From Arsenophonus endosymbiont of Aphis craccivora (GTDB lineage Bacteria; Pseudomonadota; Gammaproteobacteria; Enterobacterales; Enterobacteriaceae), in the NCBI RefSeq assembly GCF_013460135.1, contig NZ_CP038155.1, positions 1,302,001 to 1,366,000 of the forward strand: 64,000 bases of DNA, written 5' to 3'. The notes below the pieces were generated by a model. The model was given only the letters and a program-made list of their open reading frames with translations, ran no database searches and was not told the DNA's origin. Numbering within the stretch: position 1 is the first letter of the stretch; each line of letters starts with the position of its first letter. Made by a program: the position numbers and the translations under genes. Below are positions 41,513 to 53,134 of this stretch, one piece after another.

Positions 41513-42584
41513 AAGAAAATACTAAAGTTGCCGTTGAGGTTATTTTTCCGGCTGAAATATTATTCAGATCATAAGCGTAGTAATAAGCCGCCATGTCAAT
41601 GGAAAACGAGGGAGCTAATGCACTGCCAACCGCAATATTAAAAATAGATGTCGCATTGCCTTGGACACTTTCACTGCTGGAAAATAGAATGGGTGATGAT
41701 GTTTTATTCCTTTGCACAAGGCGAAACCCGACTCCTTTAGCACCTTGTTGAGTGGTATTTATTAACACTGTTTTATCGGCACTATGTAAATTATTGCTGG
41801 CCAAAAACATGGCAATATTTCGCGTCGTTTTATTGCCTGCTAAAAGATCGCTGCAGCTAAAATGGAGGGTAAAAGGCTAATAACCAGGCCGGTCAATATT
41901 TTTAATATCCCTGATACTAACGATAGGTAAATTAACCACTAATCCTTTATTTGAAAAATCACAGGTAGTGGCAATAGGATTATATTTAATAGTAATCGGT
42001 TGAAGAAAAATATCATTTTCATCAACCGGCCATTGCCAGATTAATAAAAATTCAACTAATTTTAGTACAATCCTAACTAACCACACCAAAATACCCAACG
42101 ATGAAGCATCTGATACCAAGATAAAGGGTGAGATAACCACAGTATCACCAGCCACTTCAGTATAATTACCACTTTGTTTACTCTTCAATAATCTAAACTG
42201 TAAGGTGAAGTTAGTATTCAAATTCGATGCAGGATGGGTACCTCTAGCTAAGTTGGTTACGCGATCTTTTCCTAACGCAGTCATTGTAACCTGGACAAAC
42301 TGCTTACCACCATGAAATCCTATTGTTGCTGTTAGACCATTAAATGGCGAAGCAATACCAATCGCATTAGGAAAAAATAGCCCTGGGGAGCTACAGGTAA
42401 ATGTTCCTGGGAACGTGGTTTTATCCGTTTTTGCTACTACCATTGATGCACTACTAAAATAAGCCGATAAATCATAATATAAACTCGGCACTGTGATAGT
42501 GCTGTTGGGTTTACAATCGGCATAAACCAATTGACTGAAGGAACACGCTGATAATAATAAAAAATTTATTGCTAATTTATTCAT
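41513..42584 (-). pseudogene. Fimbrial tip/adhesin-like protein, internal stop and 3' end cut by IS
   Basis: The ATG at 42584 follows AGGGAA, 14 bp after the usher stop, and begins signal peptide MNKLAINFLLLSACSFSQLVYA. Cysteine-bearing beta-rich sequence follows (DCKPNSTITVPSLYYDLSA, GTFTCSSPGLF). An in-frame TAG at 41877-41879 splits it without frame change (DRPGY-stop-PFTLHFSCSDLLAG). The second half looks like a pilin domain (MFLASNNLHSADKTVLIN to ITSTATLVFS) and loses its last few residues at the IS. Gene order usher-adhesin and two-domain form suggest a tip adhesin; the receptor is unknown. Confidence 0.78.
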
Positions 42585-42598
42585 CTTATTTTCCCTAG

Positions 42599-43708
42599 CT
42601 ATTGGCAAATATTACGATTGATGTTCAAGGTATGAATGGGTTGCTGGATGGTACATTCTGTTTTACCTTCAATATTCAATTTGACATTCAATGATTGTGG
42701 TAACTGATCACTTTTTATATACAGCACACTTGACTGCCCAACATGACCAACAAATTCACCCTGACTATCAGTAACCTCGGTACCAAAAGGTAAATTGCTA
42801 CCATCGGCAAAAGTCGCTTTTAACATATAAGTTTTTCGCTGATCGGTTTCTAATTTGATATGACTAACCGCTCCGTCATAGGGGATCACATGCGCTATAT
42901 TGTCAGTAATTTCTGCACCTGAGGTCTGACTGGTATGAGAAAGGGTATAAATATTTGTACGATAAGGAGTGGCATTGGTTACTAATGCTAACCCCTGTTT
43001 ATTGGTAAGCACCGTTCGATTATTATTAACGGTTAAATTTTCAGCCATTGGTGCTTCTAATACCGTTAATGTATTCGCTGTTTCACCGGAAGCAAGAATA
43101 TGGTAGGGAAATACAACGATGGTTCCTCTGGCATTCAAACCTGACTGTCGAGAATTATTAGCCTCACTATATGAAGCACCAATCGTACTATAAGGGTTAC
43201 GGTAATTTACACTACCACTAATTAAATTATTACCACCGGTCTGATTTGAAGCGGTTAACGTATAATCGATCAAATCATATTTACCCGCTGTCCCACTGAC
43301 ACTAATATTGGCCTGTTGATAGTTGGAATTTGTCAGGTAGACACCCGAATTTAGATAAGCGTTACGACCAAATAGATTAATTGGAACACTGGCGCTGAGG
43401 TAATAACTGGTTTCTTCTTTTTGATCGGTATTTCTTACCCGTGAAACTGATAAGTTATAGGTAATATTTTTATAATTATTTGAGTAACCTATTTGATATT
43501 CTCGACTGCTGCCGCCAACATTCCAATAGTTTCTCAGCGTACCAGCCAAAAAAATAACACCATTATCTTTCCCCCAATGCTGATTTAAATTTAAATTAAA
43601 TGTATTTCTGGCACGGGCACCCCGTAAGGCATCAAAAGTTGCCAAATCTAAATCTGATGGATTATTTTCATTTCGATCATTAGGATTATTTTTAATCGTC
43701 GTTTGATA
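42599..43708 (-). pseudogene. Chaperone-usher usher, C-terminal part (inverted portion)
   Basis: Reads leftward from the IS edge: YQTTIKNNPNDRNENNPSD, then the barrel (LATFDALRGARARNTFNLNL, SYYLSASVPINLFGRNAYL) and the C-terminal plug-like domains (FGTEVTDSQGEFVGHVGQSS, CTIQQPIHTLNINRNICQ). Joining 40457 to 43708 restores a continuous usher, with the shared nonamer encoding Tyr-Gln-Thr. An ATG at 43645 permits a separate open frame, but that would make only half a barrel. Confidence 0.92.
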
Positions 43709-44763
43709 GGCTTTGTTGAATAAATCGAACTTTTAGGTGATTGGCGGAGCTGATCGCTAAATTCGTTTCAACATCAGGTCCCCATGTCAAAGCAAAAGTT
43801 TAAAATTACCAACTGGCCCGCGTACAACAAGGCACTCAGACAACGCGGTTCCCTGACGGTCTGGCTTGATGAGTCGGCCATCGCTGGATGGACTGACAGT
43901 TCTTCGCCTGAAGGTCGTGGCCGGCCGCTTTACTACAGCGATATGGCTGTTACCACTGTCCTGATGATGAAGCGTGTGTTTAACCTGTCGCTCCGGGCAT
44001 TACAGGGCTTCGTTGATTCGATTTTTAAACTCATGTCTTTGCCGCTGTGCTGTCCGGACTACTCGCTGGTCAGCAGACGAGCAAAGAGCGTCAACATCAG
44101 CATAAAAACGCCAACGCGTGGTGAAATCTCGCATCTGGTCATCGACAGTACCGGTCTGAAGGTCTTTGGCGAAGGTGAATGGAAAGTCAGGCAGCATGGG
44201 GCTGACAGACGAAGAGTGTGGCGCAAGCTTCATCTGGCAGCAGACAGTGTGAATCATGAGATTATCTGTGCCGACTTATCGCTCAGCGGAACGACAGATG
44301 CGCAGGCACTGCCGGGCCTGATTAACCAAACCCACCGGAAAATCAGGGAAGTGTCAGCAGACGGTGCTTATGACGCCTGTTACTGCCAAGATGCGTTGCT
44401 AAGAAAGAAAATCAGGCCCCTTATCCCGCCGCGAAGCGGAGCGAAATACTGGCCGGACAAGTACCATGAACGTAACCATGCGGTGGCGAATCAGCGTCTG
44501 AGCAGGAGTAATGATATGTGGAAAAAGAAAGTGGGTTATCACCGGCGTTCAGTGGCAGAAACAGCGATGTTCCGCATAAAAACTTTGCTGGGTGGCCATC
44601 TGAGGCTGCGTGACTATGAGGCTCAGGTAGGTGAAGCAATGGCGATGGTCAAAGCGCTGAACCGTATGACGTTGTTGGGTATGCCACACAGCGTCAGGAT
44701 CGGATAACAGCTGTAGCAGAGGGAGCCATCCTGTCGGCTAATTCTGATTTATTCAACAAAGCC
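43709..44763 (+). mobile_element. IS903-group insertion sequence, inversion joint
   Basis: 1055 bp. The left nonamer CGTTTGATA is the inverse of that left of the 40458 copy; the right nonamer is GGTTCTTTA. The right flank does not match the inverted right flank of the 40458 copy, so this copy had already lost its own duplication or a later change followed. Confidence 0.95.
43784..44707 (+). CDS. IS903-group DDE transposase
   Basis: Complete 307-residue frame with start MSKQ, intact triad, and Gln for His in CYCQDALL. It is in opposite orientation to its nearest sister at 40514, the geometry required for inversion. Confidence 0.95.
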   Translation: MSKQKFKITNWPAYNKALRQRGSLTVWLDESAIAGWTDSSSPEGRGRPLYYSDMAVTTVLMMKRVFNLSLRALQGFVDSIFKLMSLPLCCPDYSLVSRRAKSVNISIKTPTRGEISHLVIDSTGLKVFGEGEWKVRQHGADRRRVWRKLHLAADSVNHEIICADLSLSGTTDAQALPGLINQTHRKIREVSADGAYDACYCQDALLRKKIRPLIPPRSGAKYWPDKYHERNHAVANQRLSRSNDMWKKKVGYHRRSVAETAMFRIKTLLGGHLRLRDYEAQVGEAMAMVKALNRMTLLGMPHSVRIG

Positions 44764-44868
44764 GGTTCTTTAGTATCTGCTAATATAACAACTACAAAAT
44801 CTAATGGCATAACGCAATTACAGCAATTAGCTGAACGTTATATTAAAAAAGTACCCCACCCAAATTGA
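44764..44868 (+). pseudogene. Unrecognised C-terminal gene fragment at IS edge
   Basis: 34 codons plus TGA run open from the exact IS edge (GSLVSANITTTKSNG, then LQQLAERYIKKVP) to 44868. The amphipathic, lysine-rich end looks protein-like, but I do not recognise the family. It may be the tail of a gene cut by the IS, or a chance frame. The next 145 bp to mscM are AT-rich and empty. Confidence 0.35.
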
Positions 44869-45013
44869 TTAAAAATAAATTAACTGATAACTAGATTAAA
44901 TCCGTTATATATTAAAATAATATTATATTTATGTTAAAAATAAATATGATATATTTTGTTTGATTTTTATACAATTTTATCTGTTATTTAAACGGCCAAA
45001 GTTTGATTGTAAT

Positions 45014-48000
45014 TTATAATTCTCCGGCTTTTCTTGCCGGCTTTCGCCCAGATGTATTTTTTGTTGCACTTCGTAATAGATTATTACTGGCAATATCAAC
45101 TCGTGCTTGAAAGGGCGGAAATGGTAGCGTGATCCCATGTTGTGCAAAACCGATTAATATATTTTGATGAACTTCATGGCGGGCGGGCATTCTGTGCCCC
45201 ATTTCTGCCGCATAAATACGTAATTCAAAGATTTGAATACCTTGTTGTAAATCAACTAGATATACTTCAGGTGCCGGGTTAGTTAAAATCATCGGTGTTT
45301 TCTCGGCGGCATTTAATAATATCTGACTGATCTCGGTACTATCTACATCAGCGGGCGCTGGAATGGTTAAAACAATACGAGTGATAGTATCGGATAACGA
45401 CCAGTTAATAAATGGCTCGGTAATAAAGGCTTTATTAGGAACAATAATTTCTTTACAGATCCCAATCTGTTAAGGTTGTTGCTTTAGTATTGATTTTGGT
45501 AATACTGCCTGTTAAATCATGAATAGTGACGGTATCGCCTATACGAATTGGTTTCTCAAATAAGATCATTAAACCAGAAATGATATTGGCAAATATTTCT
45601 TGTAGCCCAAAGCCAAGTCCAACACCCATCGCGGCAATTAACCATTGTAGTTTTGACCACTCAATACCAAGCATGGAAAACCCGACTCAGCTACCTATAA
45701 GCGCAATAGTATATTTAGTCAAGGTGGTGATTGCATAGCCAGTTCCTGGAGTTAAATCAAGGTGTTGTAACAGGGCGAGTTCCAACAATGCCGGCAAATT
45801 TCTAATTAGTTGTGCTGTAATTATAATAATAAGAATAGTAATAAATAGTGAGCTGAGGGTGATCGGTTGAATGGTATATACACCATTTACCGTAGTAGTG
45901 ACATTCCAAAGCCGGATATTTTCCAGAAAAGAGAATGCTGAGTGTAGCTCAGACCAAATTAAAATAAGTGAGACTAACGCTAACATAGTGAGAATAGAGC
46001 GCACAAGTCCCAGAGATTGCGCACTGATTGTATCTAAGTCAATCGCACTTTCTTCGATATCGACTAAGCCTTCGCCACTACTATTATTGTCACCTTCATC
46101 TTTTGCTCGCTGAGCGAGAATGTCAGCGCGACGCTGTTTTGCTCTTTCAAAAGCAATTTTACGCCGTTGGATAGACATCCAGCGGCGGATAATGTGATAA
46201 ATGATCAGTAAGAAAAACCAGATTGTAACAGAGGTTTCCAGCCTGACTAAAAGTCCTTGAGATGTTGAAAGGTAACCTCAATAATGAGGCAACCGAAGAA
46301 AAAATTGGCGCTATAATCAATAATAACCACAATATATTGCTAATTGCATTCTCACCCGAGCCGTGGCGATCTAGATAAAGCGGTACGCCTACTCGTTTGA
46401 GGTTATGGGTAATCAAACTTAGCGCAATACACAGTAATAAGAAGCATAGTCTGCCTAAGCTTGGGGCAAATGCACGGTCGTTATAATATTCAAACGTAAT
46501 CAAGGCCATCATCAATGGTACTATGACAAAAATTGATAATTGGTAGTAACGCATTGCCCTTTTTACGTTTTCTTCTGGCCAGCCAAAATGAGAAATAAAC
46601 AATCCGTTTGGTAGTGCAAAAGTAGCACTAATCATAAAAACCCATAAAACCGGTGTTGTTGCTCTCACCCCAGAGCCAATAGCAGTGGCCATAGGGAATT
46701 GCCAGGCGCTTTGAAGGCCGTAACCAATCGCTGACCATAAAATAGGTAAAGGGAGTGCTATCAGAATAGACCAAAATACGGTTCGTAAGGTTAGCGCAAA
46801 GCGATCCTGGGTTACTTTACCAATACGTGTACTAGCGCGAAGAAGAAAATTATTATAATGCTGATGGGTACTAATGCTAAAAATGACGATAGCAACAGCA
46901 GCTAGCAGGTATAACAAACTATCCTGACTGGCGAAGATAACTCTAATTGCGCCAATGAGTTGAGATAATGTATCTAATGATAGTAAGCGAGTCAGATCTT
47001 TTACTATGGTAAGTGGATAGTTGAGACTTATAGGATCGGTATCCGCAATCGAGAACATATAGCGATGGGTCGCATCTTTGATATCTGTTAATGCATCGGT
47101 TAACTGGGTTGCCGCAACGTAAAGCTTGGTTAATTCCAATATTTCACTATTATAACCAGAAATTATTGAGCTTAATAATTCTTTCCGGGTTTGGATGAGT
47201 GAATCATAAATTTGCGTTTGTTCTGGCGTCAAATTTTTTCTGTCGGCTTGCTTTTCCTCGTTCTCTTTATTGTTGGAATCGAGATTTTCCAACATATCTT
47301 GATACTGAATGCGATCAACTCGTTTGTTGATGATTTCTCTGTCAATTTGCTGATTTTTGGGAATTTCTGGCAAATGGTATAACTGCACGAGTAATGCTTC
47401 ACCTAAAGTAGTTGAACCGCTTAACCATTGGGCCTGTTCACGAATTGTCCCAAGCGCTTGACGAACGGTTAGTATATCACTGGAAGTCTGGCGTTGCCTG
47501 TGTTTAATATCATTTATTCTGTATGCTTGTTCATTAAGTCGTTGTGATAATTTACGATTTAGTTGCAATTGGGCTGTTAAAAATTTGGGAAGCTCTCCCC
47601 CTTGAGCAGCTAACATTTCAGTGTGTTTAAGTGCCAGTTGTGCTTTTTGTTGGCGCTGAAAGTTTAGATTATTTCGCAGTTGTTGAAGCTCTTGGTCGAT
47701 TTGTTGATAACGTTTTTTAAAAAGCTCAATGCGTAAACGAGCAATTTCTTGGCGATTATTGGCTGAAAGCTGTGCTATTTCTAGTTCATTGGTTTTTGAC
47801 TTTCTTGCCGTGACTTCTGTTTGTTCTAAGTTATATTGTGCTTCAGCTACAGGGAAAACCGGAACATGCAGAGACTGTAGTCTTACGGTAGAGTCAGAAA
47901 GCAGCCGGAGAGCTTCTAATAATTGTTGAGGCAATGTTACAAGAGAATCGCTAATTTCACGATTTCTATCTTGTTCTTGCTGAATTTGTTTGCCTTGCTG

Positions 48001-48360
48001 AAGTAATTGACTACTAGCCTGAACAATACGTTGCTCAAGTTCGAGGATAGTTATATTGGTTGGTATAGTAACTATTTTATTGCTTTCAATAAGAAATTGT
48101 TGCTGTAATTCTTTTATGATTTTGGGGAAATCATCAATTGCTGCTTGATAAGCGCGGGTTTTTTTCTCTGACTCTTGTGCCTCTGATAACCAATTTAGGG
48201 CAACTTGTAATGCCTGAATAATCTCTGCATTTTTTGAATTTTTATTTGCTTCAAGTTGCTTAATCTCTTTTTTAATTTGTATTTCATCAAGATTAATTGC
48301 TGCAAATGCAGGTATCGTGATGAAAAAGAGACTAAATAGAATGCCGACTATCAGGCGCAC
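45014..48360 (-). pseudogene. mscM: Miniconductance mechanosensitive channel MscM, frameshifts and internal stop
   Basis: MscM (YjeP) is a large MscS-family channel releasing solutes on hypo-osmotic shock. From ATG 48360, 700 codons are intact: signal peptide, long periplasmic coiled-coil region (many Gln/Leu heptads) and several membrane helices. Near 46268 the frame shifts (GYLSTSQGLLVRLETSV is in the next frame). At 45687-45689 an in-frame TGA precedes the pore-lining MscS core (WSKLQWLIAAMGVGLGFGLQ, IRIGDTVTIHDLTGSITKIN). Near 45465 an extra T shifts it again before KEIIVPNKAFIT. The end (DLQQGIQIFELRIYAAEMGH) reaches 45014. The expected total of about 1100 residues matches. The pore is not made. 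It lies downstream of psd as in E. coli. Confidence 0.93.
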
Positions 48361-48382
48361 AATATGATTTCATCAGATAAAA

Positions 48383-49300
48383 TTATTCAGATCCATCAAT
48401 TAAATTTTGTCGATGGGTCTGTTCCTTAGTATTTGGATAAATTGATTCTGCTAATAATTCTCCTACTCGAGTGACGGATCCTTGCTCTAGAGTAGAATTG
48501 AGTTTGATATAGTTAGATTCAAACAAATTGATAACAGTTGAACCCAGTTTGAATTTTCCCATTTCTTCACCTTTTTTCATATAAACTGCACCTGTTTTAT
48601 CTTTTTCTGGGTAAGTCCAACGTTTGATAATTCCTTCCCGTTGATTATTGACACAGCCACACCAGCTAGTATATATGCTGCTAACAATTGTTGCGCCTAT
48701 TAGAATTTGAGCCATTTTTCCAAATGCTGTTTCAAAAATACAGATGAGACGTTCATTACGTGCGAAAAGATTAGGGACGTTTGTTGCAGTCAGTTGATTA
48801 ACAGAAAAGAGATCACCAGGAACATAAATCATTTCAGTTAGCAAGCCATCACAAGGCATATGGACACGATGATAGTCACGTGGAGATAAGTAAGTAGTTA
48901 CAAATAAACCATTTCGAAACTGCTCGGCCAGTATATAATTACCTGCTAACAATGCCGCTAAACTGTAAGAATGACCTTTAGCTTGTAGGATCTGATCATC
49001 TATAATTAATCCTAATTGGCTTATTACACCATCGGCTGGTAGAGCAAGTTGATTACTACCTGCAACAATAGGACGAATATTTTGTTTTAATGGGCGAGTA
49101 AAAAATTCATTAAAGGTAGAATAAGCGGAAAACTCACTTTCTTTGGCTTCTGCCATATCAACTTTATAAAACTTAGCAAAAAGCTTGATCATTAATTGGG
49201 TAAACTCAGCCGCTTTTTGATCCGCAAGCCAACCTGCTAATTGCGTTAGCCCTTGTTTTGGTAATAGATATTGTAATTTGATCTTTATTTTTTCCAGCAC
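48383..49300 (-). CDS. psd: Phosphatidylserine decarboxylase proenzyme
   Basis: 305 residues. The proenzyme cleaves itself at LGST (Ser254) to form the pyruvoyl cofactor and then makes phosphatidylethanolamine at the inner membrane. Also visible are [24 protein letters not shown] and the histidine-containing [16 protein letters not shown]. It is 22 bp upstream of mscM and 100 bp downstream of rsgA. Intact; essential for the main phospholipid. Confidence 0.95.
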   Translation of the reverse strand: MLEKIKIKLQYLLPKQGLTQLAGWLADQKAAEFTQLMIKLFAKFYKVDMAEAKESEFSAYSTFNEFFTRPLKQNIRPIVAGSNQLALPADGVISQLGLIIDDQILQAKGHSYSLAALLAGNYILAEQFRNGLFVTTYLSPRDYHRVHMPCDGLLTEMIYVPGDLFSVNQLTATNVPNLFARNERLICIFETAFGKMAQILIGATIVSSIYTSWCGCVNNQREGIIKRWTYPEKDKTGAVYMKKGEEMGKFKLGSTVINLFESNYIKLNSTLEQGSVTRVGELLAESIYPNTKEQTHRQNLIDGSE

Positions 49301-49398
49301 ATTAACCTCTAATCTGATCCTAATGTTATTGGGTTGTAATCACAAAAAGATAGTTATTGTACCTATGCTTTTTATGAATTCCAGAATTATGTTTATAA

Positions 49399-50448
49399 CT
49401 ATTTATTATCTGTAAAAGATCCACGTGGTTTTATTTGTTCCATGCTTGCTAAAATTCGATGGTAATTTTCGAAACGTGAGTTTGCTATTTTTCCAGTGAT
49501 TACAGCTTGTTGTAATGCACATCCAGGATCGTCTAAATGCTTGCAATCACGAAATTTGCAGTATCCCAAATATTGCCTGAATTCGACAAATCCTTTAGTT
49601 ATTTGTTCCTTTGTTAGATGCCATAAGCCAAACTCACGGATGCCTGGTGAATCGATAAGATCACCTCCTTTGGCGAAGTGGTAAAGACGTGCCGTTGTTG
49701 TTGTATGTTGACCTAATCCTGAATTATCAGATACTTGGTTGATTAAGATTTTTTCTTCATTATCAGGTAATAAGTTATTAATCAAACTGGACTTACCAAC
49801 ACCAGATTGCCCGACAAAAATAGATATTTTTCCTATAAGGTTTTCAATAAGCGTATCTATTCCTTCATTAGTATGACTGGATAACTCTAAAACTACATAG
49901 CCAATGTTATGATAAAGTTTTATTGCTTTACTTATTTCTTTTCTGTTCTCTTTATTGAGTAGGTCAATTTTATTTAAAATAATCATTGGTGCAATATTAA
50001 GTGTTTCGCAGGCAACTAAATAACGATCAATAATATTTAATGATAATTGGGGTAAAATTGCTGAGACAATAATCGCTTTGTTGATATTAGCCGCGATAGG
50101 CTTGAGGCTGTCATAGTAATCGGGGCGAGTCAAGACCGATGTTCGTTCATAGACTGCTTCTATGACACCATTAACTTTTATATTAGATTGCTGATGTAGC
50201 GCAGGACGCCAAATAACACGATCACCGGTGACTAATGAGTGAATTGTTCGGCGAATATTACAGCGTTGAATGTCACCTTCATTTGTCTCGATATCTGCAT
50301 GCTGACCAAAACGGCTAATAACTAACCCATCTTGGGAAATACCAAGCTGATTATCATCAATATCTTGCTGAGATTGTTTTTTTAGCTTAGTTTGATGGTT
50401 TGCATGTATTCGGCGTTGTTGGCCTTTGGTAAATTTCTTTTTAGCCAC
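49399..50448 (-). CDS. rsgA: Small ribosomal subunit biogenesis GTPase RsgA
   Basis: 349 residues. A circularly permuted GTPase: OB-fold, then G4 NKIDLL before G1 [15 protein letters not shown] and G3 [11 protein letters not shown], ending with a zinc-binding segment ([18 protein letters not shown]). It checks late 30S maturation. It is divergent from orn, as in E. coli. The ATG at 50448 follows GAGGTCAGGTGGC. Intact. Confidence 0.96.
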   Translation of the reverse strand: MAKKKFTKGQQRRIHANHQTKLKKQSQQDIDDNQLGISQDGLVISRFGQHADIETNEGDIQRCNIRRTIHSLVTGDRVIWRPALHQQSNIKVNGVIEAVYERTSVLTRPDYYDSLKPIAANINKAIIVSAILPQLSLNIIDRYLVACETLNIAPMIILNKIDLLNKENRKEISKAIKLYHNIGYVVLELSSHTNEGIDTLIENLIGKISIFVGQSGVGKSSLINNLLPDNEEKILINQVSDNSGLGQHTTTTARLYHFAKGGDLIDSPGIREFGLWHLTKEQITKGFVEFRQYLGYCKFRDCKHLDDPGCALQQAVITGKIANSRFENYHRILASMEQIKPRGSFTDNK

Positions 50449-50578
50449 CTGACCTCACTAATTTTATTGGTTTGTTGATTGAATTCATTATCAAGAGTTA
50501 TCGCAGTTGTGCTTTTAAGAAACTATCATACACTAAGTATTGCATGCTATCAGTTTAGAATGGAACCTAGGATATAAC

Positions 50579-51124
50579 ATGGTAAATAGTGAGAACAATT
50601 TGATATGGATAGATTTGGAAATGACGGGATTGGATCCGGAACAGGATCGTATCATTGAGATCGCAACAATTGTCACTGATTCCAATCTAACTATTTTATC
50701 CGAAGGGCCAGTGATTGCCATTCATCAATCAGAGCAACAGTTGTCACTTATGGATGAGTGGAATGTTAAAACTCATACTGAAAGTGGATTGATTGATAGA
50801 GTTAAATCTAGTCAATATGATGAAAAAAAAGCAGAATTAGACACAATTGCTTTTTTAGAAAAGTGGTTACCTGCGGGGGTTTCACCTATTTGTGGTAATA
50901 GTGTTGCTCAAGACCGTCGTTTTTTATTCAAATATATGCCTGAGTTGGAAAAATACTTTCATTACCGTTACTTAGATGTAAGTAGCTTAAAAGAGCTGTC
51001 GCGCCGTTGGAAGCCTGATATATTGGCCGGTTTTACGAAAAAAAATACCCATCAGGCTTTAGAAGATATAAAGGAATCTATTGCAGAATTAGCTTATTAT
51101 CGTCAACACTTTATCAACCTTTAA
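50579..51124 (+). CDS. orn: Oligoribonuclease
   Basis: 181 residues from ATG 50579, matching the family start ([20 protein letters not shown]). An upstream in-frame start at 50540 exists but adds a non-conserved tail. This DEDDh 3'-5' exonuclease degrades 2-5-nt RNAs and pGpG. Acidic residues lie in DLEMTGLD and [12 protein letters not shown], with the His in [13 protein letters not shown]. It is usually essential. It is followed by tRNA-Gly. Intact. Confidence 0.96.
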   Translation: MVNSENNLIWIDLEMTGLDPEQDRIIEIATIVTDSNLTILSEGPVIAIHQSEQQLSLMDEWNVKTHTESGLIDRVKSSQYDEKKAELDTIAFLEKWLPAGVSPICGNSVAQDRRFLFKYMPELEKYFHYRYLDVSSLKELSRRWKPDILAGFTKKNTHQALEDIKESIAELAYYRQHFINL

Positions 51125-51138
51125 ATCGTGTTATGATC

Positions 51139-51175
51139 ATGCTGATTATGAGCGATTTGCTGTTTTAATCAGCAT
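51139..51175 (+). terminator. Possible terminator after orn
   Basis: The arms GCTGATTA (51141-51148) and TAATCAGC (51166-51173), extended by AT pairs, form a stem-loop 14 bp after the orn stop. No long T run follows. Confidence 0.45.
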
Positions 51176-51211
51176 TTAGATTGAAAATAGATTTTTTATG
51201 GTTAAAAGTAC

Positions 51212-51239
51212 TTGTCTGTTTGATAATTTTTCGTATAAT
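51212..51239 (+). promoter_or_regulatory. Sigma-70 promoter for tRNA-Gly
   Basis: TTGTCT (51212-51217) and a perfect TATAAT (51234-51239) with a 16-base spacer lie 41 bp before the tRNA. Confidence 0.6.
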
Positions 51240-51280
51240 TCGCAACCCATAGTGATTGGTAATATTGTTGTTATAAATAT

Positions 51281-51356
<76 letters not shown>

Positions 51357-52079
51357 AATTCTTCTTTTATCATTATTAGCATAAAATTCTGTGATATAAT
51401 TTATTGTTTCTTCTTATATTTTTTGTTCTTTCAGCTTATTAATTACTCAAAGTTTAGTGGCCAATTTATACCTATTGTGTTGATGAATTTTATTTTTCTG
51501 TTTTGGATTTTATTTCATTATAAGAATAAAATTTTTTGTTGCACTATGATAAAAACCGTCTATTTTTAAATAGGAGATTAGCTACTAAAAGAAGTGACAG
51601 TCTTGATTAATAGTCAACAATTATATAGCTAATAGAGATAGAATTTATTTGAAAAATCTGGCACATGGGACTTGCAAATCGTATCTGCTAGGCATAGAAT
51701 TCCACTCCCCCAATTTTCAAGTAGATGTGATGTTACAGCATATACTTTTATCAGTGAAGTGAACAATGTGGTGTCATTCTTGGCAGGGAAATTATTTTAG
51801 TATTTAAAATGTATTGTAGGTGCATTGATGTTGTTATTTACATTAATCTTAGAAATTTTATGGCTAAAACTGCTACATTTTCTCAGTTAAAATGTTTTAA
51901 TAACTTATTCATTTACAATTTAATTTTGGTTATGGCACACAGTGTCTATTTTGCTTTGTTGCACAGAGTTATCCACAGGCAAATGCGTTTTTCTATCGCT
52001 ATTGATGCTTTTCTTTATCAATATCATTTAACTTATTGAAAATATTTAAAAAATATTTATATTTTTTGATAATCAATGC
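51357..52079. other. Gene-poor region between tRNA-Gly and IS
   Basis: About 720 bp of AT-rich DNA. Short open frames (for example 51809-52039) look non-coding, with biased, low-complexity translations. In E. coli queG and nnr occupy this side of tsaE; I see no clear remnant of either. Confidence 0.5.
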
Positions 52080-53134
52080 GGCTTTGTTGAATAAATCGAA
52101 CTTTTAGGTGATTGGCGGAGCTGATCGCTAAATTCGTTTCAACATCAGGTCCCCATGGCAAAGCAAAAGTTTAAAATTACCAACTGGCCCGCGTACAACA
52201 AGGCACTCAGACAACGCGGTTCCCTGACGGTCTGGCTTGATGAGTCGGCCATCGCTGGATGGACTGACAGTTCTTCGCCTGAAGGTCGTGGCCGGCCGCT
52301 TTACTACAGCGATATGGCTGTTACCACTGTCCTGATGATGAAGCGTGTGTTTAACCTGTCGCTCCGGGCATTACAGGGCTTCGTTGATTCGATTTTTAAA
52401 CTCATGTCTTTGCCGCTGTGCTGTCCGGACTACTCGCTGGTCAGCAGACGAGCAAAGAGCGTCAACATCAGCATAAAAACGCCAACGCGTGGTGAAATCT
52501 CGCATCTGGTCATCGACAGTACCGGTCTGAAGGTCTTTGGCGAAGGTGAATGGAAAGTCAGGCAGCATGGGGCTGACAGACGAAGAGTGTGGCGCAAGCT
52601 TCATCTGGCAGCAGACAGTGTGAATCATGAGATTATCTGTGCCGACTTATCGCTCAGCTGAACGACAGATGCGCAGGCACTGCCGGGCCTGATTAACCAA
52701 ACCCACCGGAAAATCACGGAAGTGTCAGCAGACGGTGCTTATGACGCCTGTTACTGCCACGACGCGTTGCTAAGAAAGAAAATCAGGCCCCTTATCCCGC
52801 CGCGAAGCGGAGCGAAATACTGGCCGTACAAGTACCATGAACGTAACCATGCGGTGGCGAATCAGCATCTGAGCAGGAGTAATGATATGTGGAAAAAGAA
52901 AGTGGGTTATCACCGGCGTTCAGTGGCAGAAACAGCGATGTTCCGCATAAAAACTTTGCTGGGTGGCCATCTGAGGCTGCGTGACTATGAGGCTCAGGTA
53001 GGTGAAGCAATGGCGATGGTCAAAGCGCTGAACCGTATGACGTTGTTGGGTATGCCACACAGCGTCAGGATCGGATAACAGGTGTAGCAGAGGGAGCCAT
53101 CCTGTCGGCTAATTCTGATTTATTCAACAAAGCC
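52080..53134 (+). mobile_element. IS903-group insertion sequence with near-perfect target duplication and dead transposase
   Basis: 1055 bp with intact ends. The flanks are AATCAATGC and GATCAATGC, identical at 8 of 9 bases, so this was a simple insertion followed by one substitution. The copy shows several private changes, consistent with an older, decaying element. Confidence 0.95.
52155..53078 (+). pseudogene. IS903-group transposase, nonsense mutation
   Basis: The frame is normal for 168 codons, then GGA (Gly) is TGA at 52659-52661, removing D193 and the catalytic Glu. The remainder (SADGAYDACYCHDALLRKKI to HSVRIG) is still readable with extra substitutions (PYKYHER, VANQHLS). It cannot transpose on its own, but the ends could be moved by other copies. 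Confidence 0.95.

Noticed and set aside
51809-52039. 76-codon frame near the IS
   Set aside because: Its composition follows the AT-rich background, there is no ribosome site, and no family is recognised.
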